Assembly (NCBI RefSeq): GCF_045984285.3
Contig: NZ_JBJQIK030000003.1
Location: 310,001 to 374,000, forward strand
Origin: Rugamonas sp045984285
Lineage (GTDB): Bacteria > Pseudomonadota > Gammaproteobacteria > Burkholderiales > Burkholderiaceae_D
Direction: 5' to 3'
Length of the DNA: 64,000 nt
In this document: positions 1 to 8,653 of the stretch, one piece after another
How the letters are laid out: each line of letters starts with the position of its first letter
Position numbering within the stretch: position 1 is the first letter of the stretch
Notes under the pieces: generated by a model
Told to the model about the DNA's origin: nothing
Database searches by the model: none
Seen by the model: the letters and a program-made list of their open reading frames with translations, nothing else
Position numbers and translations under genes: made by a program

Positions 1-846
1 ATGCGCGCCGTGCTGCGCTTCGGCGCCTATGCCACGGGCGGCAACATCATCGACGAGGCAGGCGTGGCGGCGCCGGAGCTCATTATCGGACGCCTGCTGG
101 GCAGCGCCGAGGTGGCGCTGTTCGGCAAGGCGCAGAGCCTGCTCAACCTGTTCGCCCATGGCATCGGGAGCGCGGTCTCGCCGGTGCTGCTGCCCCTGTT
201 CGCGGCGGAAGCGCGGCAGGGCGGCGACCTGCGGCTCTGCTACCTGAAGACGGTGCGCTATATGACTGCTCTGTCCTGGCCTTTTTTCTGCCTGCTGGGG
301 ATTCTGGCGCTGCCTGTGCTGCGCCTGCTGTACGGGCCGCAGTGGGATGCGGCGGCGCCGCTGATCCGGCTGATGTGCTGGTCGTCCGCGCTTTACAGCA
401 TGTTCAGCATGGCGCGCTATCTGTTCATCGCGAGCGGACAGGTGCGCGAGCAGGCGCGGCTGGATGTATGGGCGGTGCTGCTGCGCATCATTGCGCTGCT
501 GCCGGCGGCCATGATTGGCCTGGAATGGGTGGCGTGCGCCGTCGTCTTCGGTTTTCTGGCGCGCAGCTGGCTGATCTGGCGTTGCCTGCACCGCCTGCAC
601 GGCGTGAGCGCCGGTGCCCTGTTGCAGAGTGTCGTGCAGAGCGCGCTGCTGGCGGCATTTTGCGCTGTGCCCGGACTTGCCGCGGTATTGACGCTGCAGG
701 GCGCAGCCTGGCAGCTGATGGGCGGCGGGCTGGCGGCGCTCGCCGCCTGGATTGCCGGCATCCTGCTGCTGCGGCATCCGCTGGCGGACGAGCTGATGCG
801 CCTGCTGTCGCGCTTGCGCCCGCGTGAGGCAAAGGAGAACCTGTGA
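1..846 (+). CDS. Oligosaccharide flippase (Wzx-like), 3' part only
   Basis: The visible 281 residues are the C-terminal part of a polytopic membrane protein with repeated hydrophobic segments (about residues 85-110, 120-145, 155-200, 205-265). Segments resemble the polysaccharide transporter/MATE-like flippases that move lipid-linked repeat units across the inner membrane. Such proteins usually have about 450-500 residues and 12-14 helices. The ATG at base 1 is therefore probably an internal methionine and the true start lies before the window. A glycosyltransferase begins within its stop codon, and the tyrosine kinase/Wzz pair lies just downstream on the other strand. Both fit a role in exopolysaccharide export. 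The family call is by pattern; the sugar substrate cannot be inferred. Confidence 0.75.
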   Translation: MRAVLRFGAYATGGNIIDEAGVAAPELIIGRLLGSAEVALFGKAQSLLNLFAHGIGSAVSPVLLPLFAAEARQGGDLRLCYLKTVRYMTALSWPFFCLLGILALPVLRLLYGPQWDAAAPLIRLMCWSSALYSMFSMARYLFIASGQVREQARLDVWAVLLRIIALLPAAMIGLEWVACAVVFGFLARSWLIWRCLHRLHGVSAGALLQSVVQSALLAAFCAVPGLAAVLTLQGAAWQLMGGGLAALAAWIAGILLLRHPLADELMRLLSRLRPREAKENL

Positions 847-1913
847 TGCGTATCGGTATTTTGTCCTACCCGATGTTATTCCAGCGTGATGGCGGCCTGC
901 AGGTGCAGGTGCGGGAAACGATCGCGGCGCTGAATGCGCTCGCCGGTGCCGGACTGGAAGCCGGGCTGGTCGATCCCAATACCGAGCGCCTGGACCAGTA
1001 CAACCTGATCCACGTGTTCTCGGCCATCAACGGCAACTACCGCATCGTGGAATCGGCAAGGGAGATGGGGGTGCCGGTGGTGCTGTCGCCGCTGGTCTCG
1101 CCGGGCTGGAACCGCGCCAGCGGATTGTGCGCCGACTTCGCGGGCCGCATTACCGGCCGCCTGACCGGCTGGCAGGTGCAAACCAGCTTCGCCCAGGCCA
1201 AGCGCGCGGTGCAGCTGGCCGACCTGCTGCTGGCCCTGGGCGATGCGGAGCGCAATGCCATCGTGTCGGCCTTCCGGGTCGAGGCCTCGCGCATCCGCGT
1301 GCTGCCGAATGGGGTTGCAGCACGCTTTTTCGAGGCCGGGCCGGAACTGTTCCGTAAGGAGACGGGGATCGCCGGCCCCTTCGTGCTGATGGTGGCGGCC
1401 CTCACGCCCTACAAGAACCAGCTGGGCCTGGCGCAGGCGATGCGCGGGCTGGAACTGCCGCTGGTGCTGATCGGGCGCTGCGGCGTTGGCGACAGCGCCT
1501 ACCTGCGCGCGCTGCGCCAGTTGCCCTGGGTGCGCTGGCTGGGCGAGCTGCCGCACGAGTCGCCCTTGCTGGCCAGCGCCTACGCCGCCGCCAGCGTGGC
1601 TGCATTGCCGAGCCAGGGCGAGGTCTTCCCCTTGTCGGTGCTGGAAGCGCTGGCGGCCGGCACGCCGGCCGTGATGACGGCGGAGAGCGCGCTGCAGCTG
1701 GACGATGGCGGCATGGCGTTGCGCAGGGTGGCGTGGGACGATGCCGCTGCGCAGCGCGAAGCGCTGCGCGCTTTCGCAGCCAGTCCGCCGCCGCGCGCCG
1801 CGGTGCGCAAGCTGGTGGAACGCTATAGCTGGCAGAAGGTCGCGGCGGACATCGCCGCCTGCTACGGGGAAGTGGCGAAGCGCCCGGGCTGCCGTGCCGT
1901 GGAGGGCCGGTAG
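846..1913 (+). CDS. Glycosyltransferase, GT4-like (GT-B fold)
   Basis: A 355-residue cytoplasmic or peripheral enzyme expected to add a sugar to a lipid-linked exopolysaccharide intermediate. The C-terminal half has the group 1 pattern: a new Rossmann unit opening with FVLMVAALTPYKNQ (about residue 180), and S-Q-G-E-V-F-P-L-S-VLEALAAGTP near residue 258, which carries the E-x7-E type donor-binding motif. GTG at 843 and ATG at 846 are both possible. The ATG sits 8 nt from the GGAG at 834-837 and overlaps the flippase stop (TGATG), so I use it. The last 52 bases overlap the convergent methyltransferase gene. Donor and acceptor are unknown. Confidence 0.85.
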   Translation: MRIGILSYPMLFQRDGGLQVQVRETIAALNALAGAGLEAGLVDPNTERLDQYNLIHVFSAINGNYRIVESAREMGVPVVLSPLVSPGWNRASGLCADFAGRITGRLTGWQVQTSFAQAKRAVQLADLLLALGDAERNAIVSAFRVEASRIRVLPNGVAARFFEAGPELFRKETGIAGPFVLMVAALTPYKNQLGLAQAMRGLELPLVLIGRCGVGDSAYLRALRQLPWVRWLGELPHESPLLASAYAAASVAALPSQGEVFPLSVLEALAAGTPAVMTAESALQLDDGGMALRRVAWDDAAAQREALRAFAASPPPRAAVRKLVERYSWQKVAADIAACYGEVAKRPGCRAVEGR

Positions 1914-2650
1914 CGCAGCAGGGCCGCGCCTTTTTCGCAGTTCAGCATCTGCTGCTGCATTTCCGGGTACTCATTGGCCCAGCGGCGCAGGATCTCCTGC
2001 TCGTCCGGCCGTTTCGCATCGTCGAGGAAGACCGCCGCGTCCGGTGCCAGCCTGGCGAACAGGGCCGGACCGGCCGGGTAGCGTGCCAGGCGGCGCGTCG
2101 CCTGCGGCGGGCCGTCGATGGCGAGCATGTCGATGCGCTCGCCGGGCAGACCGGCGGTCTCATACCAGGGCCAGGTCGCGCTGCGGAACTCCTGGGCGGT
2201 GAGCGAGCTGTCCAGCACTTCGGCCCAGTCGGCCAGGCCATGCCGGGCCAGCTCGGCGCGCGTGGCCCGGGCGTAGTGGGGATCGTGCTCCAGGCTGTAT
2301 ACCTTGCCGCTGCCGTTCAGCTGCATGCAGCGCGCCAGCACCAGGGTGGAGGTGCCGCTGCTGCATTCGACCACGGTGCGAGGGCGTTCCGACAGCGCGT
2401 GCCGCGCCAGTTCCAGCAGGAAGTCGGGCGAGGCGGCCCAGCCGCGGGTCGCGGGCAGGCTGCGCCGCAGCCGGAGTTCGGTGTACAGCGCATGCAGGGC
2501 CTCCATCTGGCGGAACAGGGCGGCATTGTCCTGCCGGCCCTGGTCGCGCAGCTCGTGCAGCAGCAGGTGCACCAGCCGGGTCTTGTGCAGGGTGTAGCCG
2601 GTCAGCAGGCAGGCGAGCACGGCCAGCGAAAAGGTGGCAAGGGGCAGCAT
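1862..2650 (-). CDS. Membrane-anchored SAM-dependent methyltransferase-like protein
   Basis: 262 residues. A hydrophobic N-terminal segment (about residues 2-20) is followed by a class I methyltransferase-like Rossmann fold. The motif I region reads TVVECSSGTSTLVLAR (about residue 92), the next strand is VYSLEHDP, and a later strand, IDMLAIDGPP (about residue 170), is typical of this fold. I start at ATG 2650 because the hydrophobic segment begins there; the open frame continues upstream only through the kinase gene in another frame. It lies 8 nt downstream of the tyrosine kinase on the same strand, suggesting one unit with wzz and the kinase. It probably modifies a sugar or a membrane-bound intermediate, but the substrate is not visible. 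The 3' end overlaps the convergent glycosyltransferase by 52 bases. Confidence 0.7.
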   Translation of the reverse strand: MLPLATFSLAVLACLLTGYTLHKTRLVHLLLHELRDQGRQDNAALFRQMEALHALYTELRLRRSLPATRGWAASPDFLLELARHALSERPRTVVECSSGTSTLVLARCMQLNGSGKVYSLEHDPHYARATRAELARHGLADWAEVLDSSLTAQEFRSATWPWYETAGLPGERIDMLAIDGPPQATRRLARYPAGPALFARLAPDAAVFLDDAKRPDEQEILRRWANEYPEMQQQMLNCEKGAALLRYRPSTARQPGRFATSP

Positions 2651-2658
2651 GGCGGGCC

Positions 2659-3441
2659 TTATTCGAAGTAGCTGTAGTAGCCGGCGCCCGCCGTGCCGGT
2701 CGCCGATTTGTTGCAGATGAGGTTGACGTGCCGGCAGGGCTCCAGCTGGCGCAGCGCCTCGCGCACCGAACCGTGCGTGGTGCGGCCCGCTTCCACCACC
2801 AGCACCACCTGGCCCATCTGGGCGGCCAGCACGCTGGCCTCGGTGGTGATCAGCAGCGGCGGGGAATCGAAGATGACGATGCGGTCGGGATAACGGTCGG
2901 CAATATCGTCCAGCAGGCGGCTCATGCTGCGGCTGGCCAGCAGCTCCGTGGCATGGCGGTTGCTGCGCCCGGCGGGCAGCAGGCACAGCGCCGGGATATT
3001 GGTTTTCAGGATCACGTCCGACAGGTCGAGGTCGTCATCCAGCAGCACATCCATCAGCCCGGCGCGCGCGGGCAGGCCCAGCACGTTCAGCACCGAGGGC
3101 CGGGCCACGTCCGCATCCACCAGCAGCACCGTGGTGTCGCGTTCCATCGCCATGCTCATCGCGAGGTTGATCGCGCAGTAGGTCTTGCCTTCACCGGGCA
3201 GGGAGCTGGTGACGACGATCAGATTGCCGTGCCGGATGGCAGGACCGTCCTGGCCGCGCGCGGCACGCAGCAGGGGCCGCTTGATGAGGCGGAAGTCCTC
3301 GGCCACGCCGGTGCGTCCGCCCATGTGCGTGACCATGCCCAGCTGCTGCAACTGGGCCAGGTTGATTTCGCCAAACTGCGGATCGGGCCCGAGCAGCACC
3401 GGTTCACTGTGCGGGGGAAGGTCGTCAAAGGGCATCATCAT
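2659..3441 (-). CDS. XrtA-associated bacterial tyrosine autokinase
   Basis: 260 residues of a cytoplasmic BY-kinase, the partner of a Wzz-type chain-length protein that controls exopolysaccharide polymer length by cycles of tyrosine autophosphorylation. Visible motifs are Walker A S-S-LPGEGKT (residues 79-87), Walker A' VLLVDADVARPS (105-116) and Walker B IVIFDSPPLL (188-197). A short C-terminal tyrosine cluster, YYSYFE (255-260), is the likely phosphorylation site. It begins 1 nt after the wzz stop, so the two are translationally linked. The kinase is separate from Wzz, as in other proteobacterial XrtA loci and Gram-positive CpsC/CpsD pairs, rather than fused as in E. coli Wzc. Confidence 0.88.
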   Translation of the reverse strand: MMMPFDDLPPHSEPVLLGPDPQFGEINLAQLQQLGMVTHMGGRTGVAEDFRLIKRPLLRAARGQDGPAIRHGNLIVVTSSLPGEGKTYCAINLAMSMAMERDTTVLLVDADVARPSVLNVLGLPARAGLMDVLLDDDLDLSDVILKTNIPALCLLPAGRSNRHATELLASRSMSRLLDDIADRYPDRIVIFDSPPLLITTEASVLAAQMGQVVLVVEAGRTTHGSVREALRQLEPCRHVNLICNKSATGTAGAGYYSYFE

Positions 3442-3442
3442 T

Positions 3443-4969
3443 TCACCGCATCATGGTAAAAGCCATCACGCCGCCGTAGGACATCAGCAGCCCCGCCACC
3501 CCGGCACTGAAGCCGATGCGGCCCCGCAGGCGCCGCACCTTCTGCGGCGCGGTCCAGTTCATCGACACCCCGCCCAGCACGCGCAGGCCGGTGGCGTCGC
3601 GCAGCTCGGCCGGATTGCGGTAGGTCGGGCGCACCTGGCTGATCAGCAGCGCCGTGGCGGCGCCGGCCGCCAGCGCCACTGCAAGCACCAGGCTGAACAG
3701 CAGGGGACGGTTGGGGCCGACCGGCCGCAGCGGCACCGTGGGCGGATCGATGATCTTGAAGCTCATCATTTCCGTGGTCGAGCTCAGGTCGCCGGACAGC
3801 TTGGCCGCCTCGCGCTTGCTGATCAGCTTTTCGTAGTTTTCCTTGTTGATCTCGTAGTCGCGGTTCAGCTGCGACAGCTGCGATTCCACCTCCGGCACGG
3901 CCTGGCTCTGGGCCAGCAGGTGCTGGTGCCGCATGCCCAGTTCGCTGACCCGCGCCCGGGCCGATGCCACCCGCGCCTCAGCCTCGGCCAGCGCCACTTT
4001 CAGCTGCTGCAGCATCGGGCTGTAGTTCTTGCCGGGGTCGCTGCTCGCCGTGCGCTGGCTGGCCTCCTGTTTTTTCCGTTCTTCCAGGATGGCGATCAGG
4101 CGCCGGGTGGACACGATATCGGGATGCTGCTCGGTATATTGCAGCAGCAGCGCGTCCAGGTTCTTGTTCAGTACCGAAATGCGTCCGTCCAGTTCCGGAT
4201 TATCCGGCAGGGCCGGCGCCAGTTCGGCGCCCAGAATCGGCTCGTCGCCGCTGATCTGGGACTGGATGGCGGCGCGCGCCTGCTCCAGTTCACGCAGTTC
4301 GAGGCGGGCATTGTTCAGCGCATCATTCGACATCAGCACCTGTGCGCCATAATCGATGCCCTGGCGCGGCAGCAGGAAACTGTTCTTCAGCTTGAACTCC
4401 TTCACCGAGTTCTCGGCCGCCAGCAGCTTGTCCTCGTAGATCTTGATCTGTTCGTCGATGAACTGCACGGCCTTTTCTGAATCGCCCCGCTTGCCCTTGA
4501 AACTGCCTTCCACGAAGATGGTCAGCAGCGACTGCACCACATCGCGCACCATGGCCGGGTCGCTGTGGTTATAGCTGATGGTGTAGATGTCGTAGTTGGC
4601 GGTGCCGCCGATGCGGATTTTCGACATCAGCGTTTCCAGCGCCTGCTCGTGTTCGCGCGGCGTCGTGGCGGCCACATCCATGTCCACCATGCGCATCACG
4701 CGTTCGATATTGGGGCGGCTGAGCAGGGTGCGGCTCATGATGGCCACCTGCTGTTCCAGGTTCGGCACGGTGGTCATGCCCGCCAGCAGCGGCTTCAGAA
4801 TGCTCTGCGTGTCGACGAAGACGCGGGCCGTGGTCTGGTAGTCGTCCGGCAGCAGCATCACCTTGGTCCAGCCCAGCGTTGCGACCAGCCACATCACCAC
4901 CACCGCATACCAGCGGTATTGCCAGATTCCCTGCAGGCTGGAGAGTACCTGCTTGACGATGTCTTCCAT
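3443..4969 (-). CDS. XrtA-system polysaccharide chain-length determinant (Wzz family)
   Basis: 508 residues. An N-terminal Wzz domain contains a transmembrane helix near residues 20-38. A long periplasmic coiled-coil region (about 180-400) has heptad-like Glu/Lys/Leu stretches. A second transmembrane helix lies near 413-435 and a third hydrophobic segment near 483-505. The opening (MEDIVKQVLSSLQGIWQYRW) matches what I know of the chain-length protein found with XrtA exosortase loci. It oligomerises in the inner membrane and sets polymer length together with the kinase encoded immediately downstream. A promoter is expected in the 150 bases between this start and the terminator of the PEP-CTERM gene. 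Confidence 0.88.
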   Translation of the reverse strand: MEDIVKQVLSSLQGIWQYRWYAVVVMWLVATLGWTKVMLLPDDYQTTARVFVDTQSILKPLLAGMTTVPNLEQQVAIMSRTLLSRPNIERVMRMVDMDVAATTPREHEQALETLMSKIRIGGTANYDIYTISYNHSDPAMVRDVVQSLLTIFVEGSFKGKRGDSEKAVQFIDEQIKIYEDKLLAAENSVKEFKLKNSFLLPRQGIDYGAQVLMSNDALNNARLELRELEQARAAIQSQISGDEPILGAELAPALPDNPELDGRISVLNKNLDALLLQYTEQHPDIVSTRRLIAILEERKKQEASQRTASSDPGKNYSPMLQQLKVALAEAEARVASARARVSELGMRHQHLLAQSQAVPEVESQLSQLNRDYEINKENYEKLISKREAAKLSGDLSSTTEMMSFKIIDPPTVPLRPVGPNRPLLFSLVLAVALAAGAATALLISQVRPTYRNPAELRDATGLRVLGGVSMNWTAPQKVRRLRGRIGFSAGVAGLLMSYGGVMAFTMMR

Positions 4970-5065
4970 ATCCAGCCTCCCTGGTAAGGAACGGCGACCC
5001 TTAGGCGATTATATGGATCGGTCCGTTTGGTTCCATCGCTACCCGCCCGGCGTTTGTGCCACATC

Positions 5066-5104
5066 AAAAAAACGGCGTACCGCCACGCAGGGGACGGCAC
5101 GCCG
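5066..5104 (-). terminator. Rho-independent terminator of the PEP-CTERM gene
   Basis: On the minus strand a 12-bp stem (arms 5093-5104 and 5073-5084, two G-U pairs, 8-nt loop) is followed directly by seven T residues (5072-5066). It starts 22 nt after the stop codon of the PEP-CTERM gene at 5127. It should isolate that gene from wzz, which starts at 4969 on the same strand. Confidence 0.85.
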
Positions 5105-5126
5105 CAAGTGACGACAGCGGAAACCT

Positions 5127-6068
5127 TCAGCTCTTACGGCGGCGGCTCAGCAGGGACATGCTCAGCAGGCCGGCGGCAACGATGGCCAGGGTGCCCGGTT
5201 CCGGCACCTCCTGTTGCAGGGCATTGGCCAGCGTGTTGTGCTGGATCGTGATCTGGTAGGTGGTGCCGGCGGCCAGCAGCGGGGTGATCTCCGAGAAGGC
5301 GAAGGTGGTCAGCGCGGCGTTGTAGGTCGAGGTGCCCGGCAGGCCGTCGGTGCGGCTGACGATGCTCTGGCCGTTCAGTTCATTCGGTGCAAAGCTGAAG
5401 ACCGACAGGCCGGTACTCAGGTCCAGGATATTGATGCTCCAGGACATGCGGGCATTCGCATTCGAGGTGGCGCCGGCGTCGGCCGACACGAAGGCCTGGG
5501 CGAACGGGGTCGCATCGAAGGCGATCGTCATGGTGTCGGACACGCCCAGCGCGAACTGGAAGGTGGTCGAGGTGCCGACGTCGGAGTTACCCGAGGCCAC
5601 CGAGTTCATCGCCGTCGAGGCATCGGCGCGCGTGGTGGCATGGGCGCCTGCCGGGCCGCCGTTGATCGAAATGGACGAGCCCGTCAGATTCTGGTCCGCG
5701 TAACCCAGGTTGCCCGGCACAGGTGGCGGGCTGGCGAACGGCGTGAAGTTGTTTTCGGCCAGCGGAGGGCAGGGCGCGCCTACGCACTGGTGCGCCACAT
5801 CCGGGGTGCTGCCGCTCAGGATGCCGAGCGAGGCGGCGCCGTTGGCGAACACACCGTTCAGCGAGGCCGTGGCATGCGCATCGTTGGTGCCGGTCAGCGT
5901 CGAGAAATCGGCATTGCTGAAGGCGGTGCCGTTCGAATGCAGCAGGCGGAAGTTGTTGATGTCCAGAATCGCGGAGGCGAAGGTCGAGGCCTGGGCGCTG
6001 CCGATGGCTGCCAGCCCCAGGGCCGCTGCAGCCGCCGTGACCAGCAGGCTCTTTTTAATCAGGTTCAT
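5127..6068 (-). CDS. PEP-CTERM sorting domain protein, unknown function
   Basis: 313 residues. A Sec signal peptide (MNLIKKSLLVTAAAAALGLA..., cleavage near residue 27 after AQA) precedes a low-complexity, Ala/Ser/Thr/Asn-rich extracellular region. The C-terminus is a classic PEP-CTERM tail: VPEPGTLAIVAAGLLSMSLL then SRRRKS. Such tails are cleaved by an exosortase (XrtA class), and the products are exported to the surface or matrix. The exosortase gene is not in this window. The start is supported by AAGGAG seven bases before ATG. The body contains segments such as SDTMTIAFDATPFAQAFVSADA, similar to secreted beta-rich PEP-CTERM proteins. No enzymatic motif is recognised. A terminator follows at 5066-5104. 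Confidence 0.88.
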   Translation of the reverse strand: MNLIKKSLLVTAAAAALGLAAIGSAQASTFASAILDINNFRLLHSNGTAFSNADFSTLTGTNDAHATASLNGVFANGAASLGILSGSTPDVAHQCVGAPCPPLAENNFTPFASPPPVPGNLGYADQNLTGSSISINGGPAGAHATTRADASTAMNSVASGNSDVGTSTTFQFALGVSDTMTIAFDATPFAQAFVSADAGATSNANARMSWSINILDLSTGLSVFSFAPNELNGQSIVSRTDGLPGTSTYNAALTTFAFSEITPLLAAGTTYQITIQHNTLANALQQEVPEPGTLAIVAAGLLSMSLLSRRRKS

Positions 6069-6270
6069 GGCTCACTCCTTAATGGGGTTTCGGTCACCGA
6101 CTGGCGCCGATGCCTTCTCTCAGCAGCATCCGTGCCAGAAAAATAAGATCAATGGAATCAATAGCTTGGAAAGAAGACGGCGCTGGCGTGCTGAGAAATG
6201 ACAAAAACGCCGACATTTGCGGAACTTCCACTCAGCCATAGCGGTCGAACCTGTACCCCTCACTCAAAGC

Positions 6271-6276
6271 AAGGAG
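6271..6276 (+). promoter_or_regulatory. Shine-Dalgarno that fixes a GTG start for the FeeM-like gene
   Basis: AAGGAG lies five bases before GTG 6282. The ATG at 6198 in the same frame has no comparable site and would add 28 residues that look unlike the family. The GTG start is therefore preferred. Confidence 0.75.
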
Positions 6277-6281
6277 CCAAC

Positions 6282-7028
6282 GTGCAGCCATTCGACGACA
6301 CCATCATTTCCTTTGAAGCAGCCGGCAGTCTGCGGGACCTGGTCATTCGCGAAGCCCCAGAAGGCGCAACCAGCACCCACCCGATCGATACGCAGGTCTT
6401 CCATATCCGGATGGCCAGCACCGAAGGCCGGCGCGAGGCCGCCAGCCTGCTACTGAGGAAGATGTACGGTTGGCGTGGCTACGATGTCGAAGCCGATTCG
6501 AGCCACGTCATGAACCGCATCACACTGTATGCGGAAACCGGCGGCCATACCGTCGGCACCATGTCCCTGTGCCTGGACGATCCGGAACTGGGCCTGCCGG
6601 CGGATGAAAACTACCGCGACAAGCTGGACGAGCTGCGCGCCCAGGGCCGCCGCCTGTGTGAACCGTCCCGGCTGGCCATCGACAAGGACGTGACCAAGCG
6701 GGTGTTCGCCGCACTGATCCATATTTCCTATATCTACGCGCACAATATCCATGGGTATACGGACTATGTGATCGAGGTGAACCCGCGCCACGTGGCCTTC
6801 TACAAGCGCATGCTGGGCTTCGTGGACTTCGGCGGCCAGCGCAACTGCTCGCGGGTCAATGCCCCGGCCGTGCTGCTGCGCCTCGACCTCAGCTATATGG
6901 GCGAGCAGATCCGCAAGTTCGGCGGCCACCCGGACCAGCAGGGCAGCGAACGCTCCTTTTATCCCTATTTCTTTCCGCTGAGGGATGAGCCCGGTATTAC
7001 GACGCGCCTGGTGCAGGGGCGGGACTGA
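6282..7028 (+). CDS. Long-chain N-acyl amino acid synthase, FeeM-like
   Basis: 248 residues from GTG 6282. The protein has a GNAT-related fold of the FeeM type, which joins a long-chain acyl group from acyl-ACP to the amino group of an amino acid (tyrosine in the best-studied cases). Visible pieces are a first strand/helix unit HIRMASTEGRREAASLLLRKMYGWRGYD (split here only by my reading, about residues 43-70), TVGTMSLCLDD, CEPSRLAIDK (about 126-135), and YVIEVNPRHVAFYKRMLGF (about 169-187), the arrangement I know from this family. N-acyl amino acid synthases have been reported linked to PEP-CTERM/exosortase loci, as here. The stop overlaps the next start (TGATG), so the product is probably handed to that flavoenzyme. 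Amino acid specificity cannot be read from the sequence. Confidence 0.8.
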   Translation: MQPFDDTIISFEAAGSLRDLVIREAPEGATSTHPIDTQVFHIRMASTEGRREAASLLLRKMYGWRGYDVEADSSHVMNRITLYAETGGHTVGTMSLCLDDPELGLPADENYRDKLDELRAQGRRLCEPSRLAIDKDVTKRVFAALIHISYIYAHNIHGYTDYVIEVNPRHVAFYKRMLGFVDFGGQRNCSRVNAPAVLLRLDLSYMGEQIRKFGGHPDQQGSERSFYPYFFPLRDEPGITTRLVQGRD

Positions 7029-8653
7029 TGGCGGCGCTCGATGCCCTGCAGGCCTGGCGGGCGCTGCTCGGGGAACAGCGCGTGCTGAATGACCCTGCCA
7101 CCCTGCATGCCTACGCGGCCAGCACCTCCTCGTGCAGCACGCGGCCGCTGGCCGTGATCCGGCCGCACAGCACGGCCGAGGTGCAGCAGGCGGTGCGCAT
7201 TGCTGCCGAGCACAGCCTGCCCTTGTACCCGCTGAGCACCGGCCGCAACTGGGGCTATGGCGACGCCTGCGCGCCCACCGACGGCCAGGTGATCATGGAC
7301 CTGGGCGGCATGAACCGCATCCGCGAGGCCGATGGCGAACTGGCCTATGTGGTCATCGAACCCGGCGTGACGCAGAGGCAGCTGTCGGATTTTTTACGCG
7401 ACCAGCAACTGCCGCTATGGATGGACAGCACCGGCGCCGGGCCGGATACCAGCCTGATGGGCAATATCCTGGAACGCGGCTTCGGCCACTCGCCGTATGG
7501 CAACCGCTTCCAGAATGTGGCGGGGATGGAAGTGGTGCTGGCGAACGGGGAACTGCTGCAGACGGGCTTCGGCCACTTTCCGGGTGCGGCCAACCAGCGC
7601 GTGTTTCCCTACGGGATAGGGCCTTATATCGACGGCATCTTCACGCAGTCGAATATGGGCATCGTCACCGCGGCGGGCCTGTGGCTGATGCCGAAAACGG
7701 CCGCGCTCAGCCATTTCCTGTGCAGCGTGGCCGAGCACGCGGCCATCGCGCCCGTCATCGATGCGCTGCGCCCGCTGCGGCTGGATGGCACCCTGCGCAG
7801 CATCCTGCATATCGGCAACGACCTGCGCGTGCTGTCCGGCGGCACCGTCTACCCGCGCGAGCGGGCGGGCGGCGCGCTGCCGCTGCCCGATGCGCTGCGG
7901 CGCGAGATGCGTGCCGCAGCCGGCATTGGGGCCTGGACCGTCTCCGGCGCCCTGTACGGCAATGCCGCCCAGATTGCCGCCGCGCGCTCGGCCTTGCGCA
8001 AGGCGCTGGCGCCCACCGCCGCCAAAGTCCGTTTCATCGACGAACGCAAGCTCGATATCGCCGACCGCATTGCGGGCCTGCTGGGCGGCAGCGCGGCGGG
8101 GCGGCGCCTGAAAGCGAATGTGCAGCTGGGGCGTTCGCTGCTCGACATGAACCGCGGCATTCCGAACGGGCGCTTCCTGGCCGGCGCCTACTGGCGGCGG
8201 CGCGCGGGGCTGCCGCCGGACTTTCCCGAGCATGCCAATCCGGCCCGCGACAACTGCGGCATGCTGTGGGTGTCGCCGATCTTGCCGATGCGCGGCGCCG
8301 ACCTGCTGCGCCTGCACGCGCTGGCCGAGCCCATCTTCCACGAGCACGGCTTCGACCTGTTCGTCACCTTTAGCATGATCAACGAACGTGCGCTGGGCGG
8401 AGTGCTGACCGTGGCCTACGACAAGGAGGATGAGGCGGAAACGCAGCGCGCCCGGCACTGCTACCGGGCGCTGTTCGATGCGGTGATGCAGGCCGGCTAC
8501 ATTCCCTACCGCGTGGGCCTGCAGTCGATGCCGGACCTGGATAATGGCGACGACAGCTACTGGCGCGTGGTCGGCCGCATCAAAGGCGCGCTCGACCCGC
8601 AGGGCCTGCTGGCGCCGGGCCGCTATTCGGCGCGAGGCGGGGGCCGCGGCTAG
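7028..8653 (+). CDS. FAD-linked oxidase of the vanillyl-alcohol oxidase / 4-cresol dehydrogenase family
   Basis: 541 residues. The N-terminal FAD-binding PCMH-type domain (about 35-215) contains GRNWGYGDA (72-80), MDLGGMNRI, VVIEPGVT and MEVVLANGELLQTGF. The rest is the substrate cap. Family members oxidise para-substituted phenols. Residues matching the phenolate-binding set are visible: Tyr77 in GRNWGYG and Tyr494-Arg495 in IPYRVGLQSM. The position I align with the catalytic-base Asp of VAO (YGDH) is YGNR here, with Asn159. No signal peptide is seen. It overlaps the FeeM-like gene by one base, so the likely substrate is an N-acyl tyrosine-like phenol; that is inference. Its stop shares CTAG with the stop of the convergent prsT gene. 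Confidence 0.85.
   Translation: MAALDALQAWRALLGEQRVLNDPATLHAYAASTSSCSTRPLAVIRPHSTAEVQQAVRIAAEHSLPLYPLSTGRNWGYGDACAPTDGQVIMDLGGMNRIREADGELAYVVIEPGVTQRQLSDFLRDQQLPLWMDSTGAGPDTSLMGNILERGFGHSPYGNRFQNVAGMEVVLANGELLQTGFGHFPGAANQRVFPYGIGPYIDGIFTQSNMGIVTAAGLWLMPKTAALSHFLCSVAEHAAIAPVIDALRPLRLDGTLRSILHIGNDLRVLSGGTVYPRERAGGALPLPDALRREMRAAAGIGAWTVSGALYGNAAQIAAARSALRKALAPTAAKVRFIDERKLDIADRIAGLLGGSAAGRRLKANVQLGRSLLDMNRGIPNGRFLAGAYWRRRAGLPPDFPEHANPARDNCGMLWVSPILPMRGADLLRLHALAEPIFHEHGFDLFVTFSMINERALGGVLTVAYDKEDEAETQRARHCYRALFDAVMQAGYIPYRVGLQSMPDLDNGDDSYWRVVGRIKGALDPQGLLAPGRYSARGGGRG

Noticed and set aside
1862..1913. Overlap of convergent genes as evidence of a mis-call
   Set aside because: Both frames are supported by family features up to near their ends. 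A 52-base tail-to-tail overlap is ordinary in dense genomes.
6198..6281. Upstream ATG start for the FeeM-like gene
   Set aside because: No ribosome site is present and the 28 added residues look unlike the family. GTG 6282 has AAGGAG at ideal spacing.
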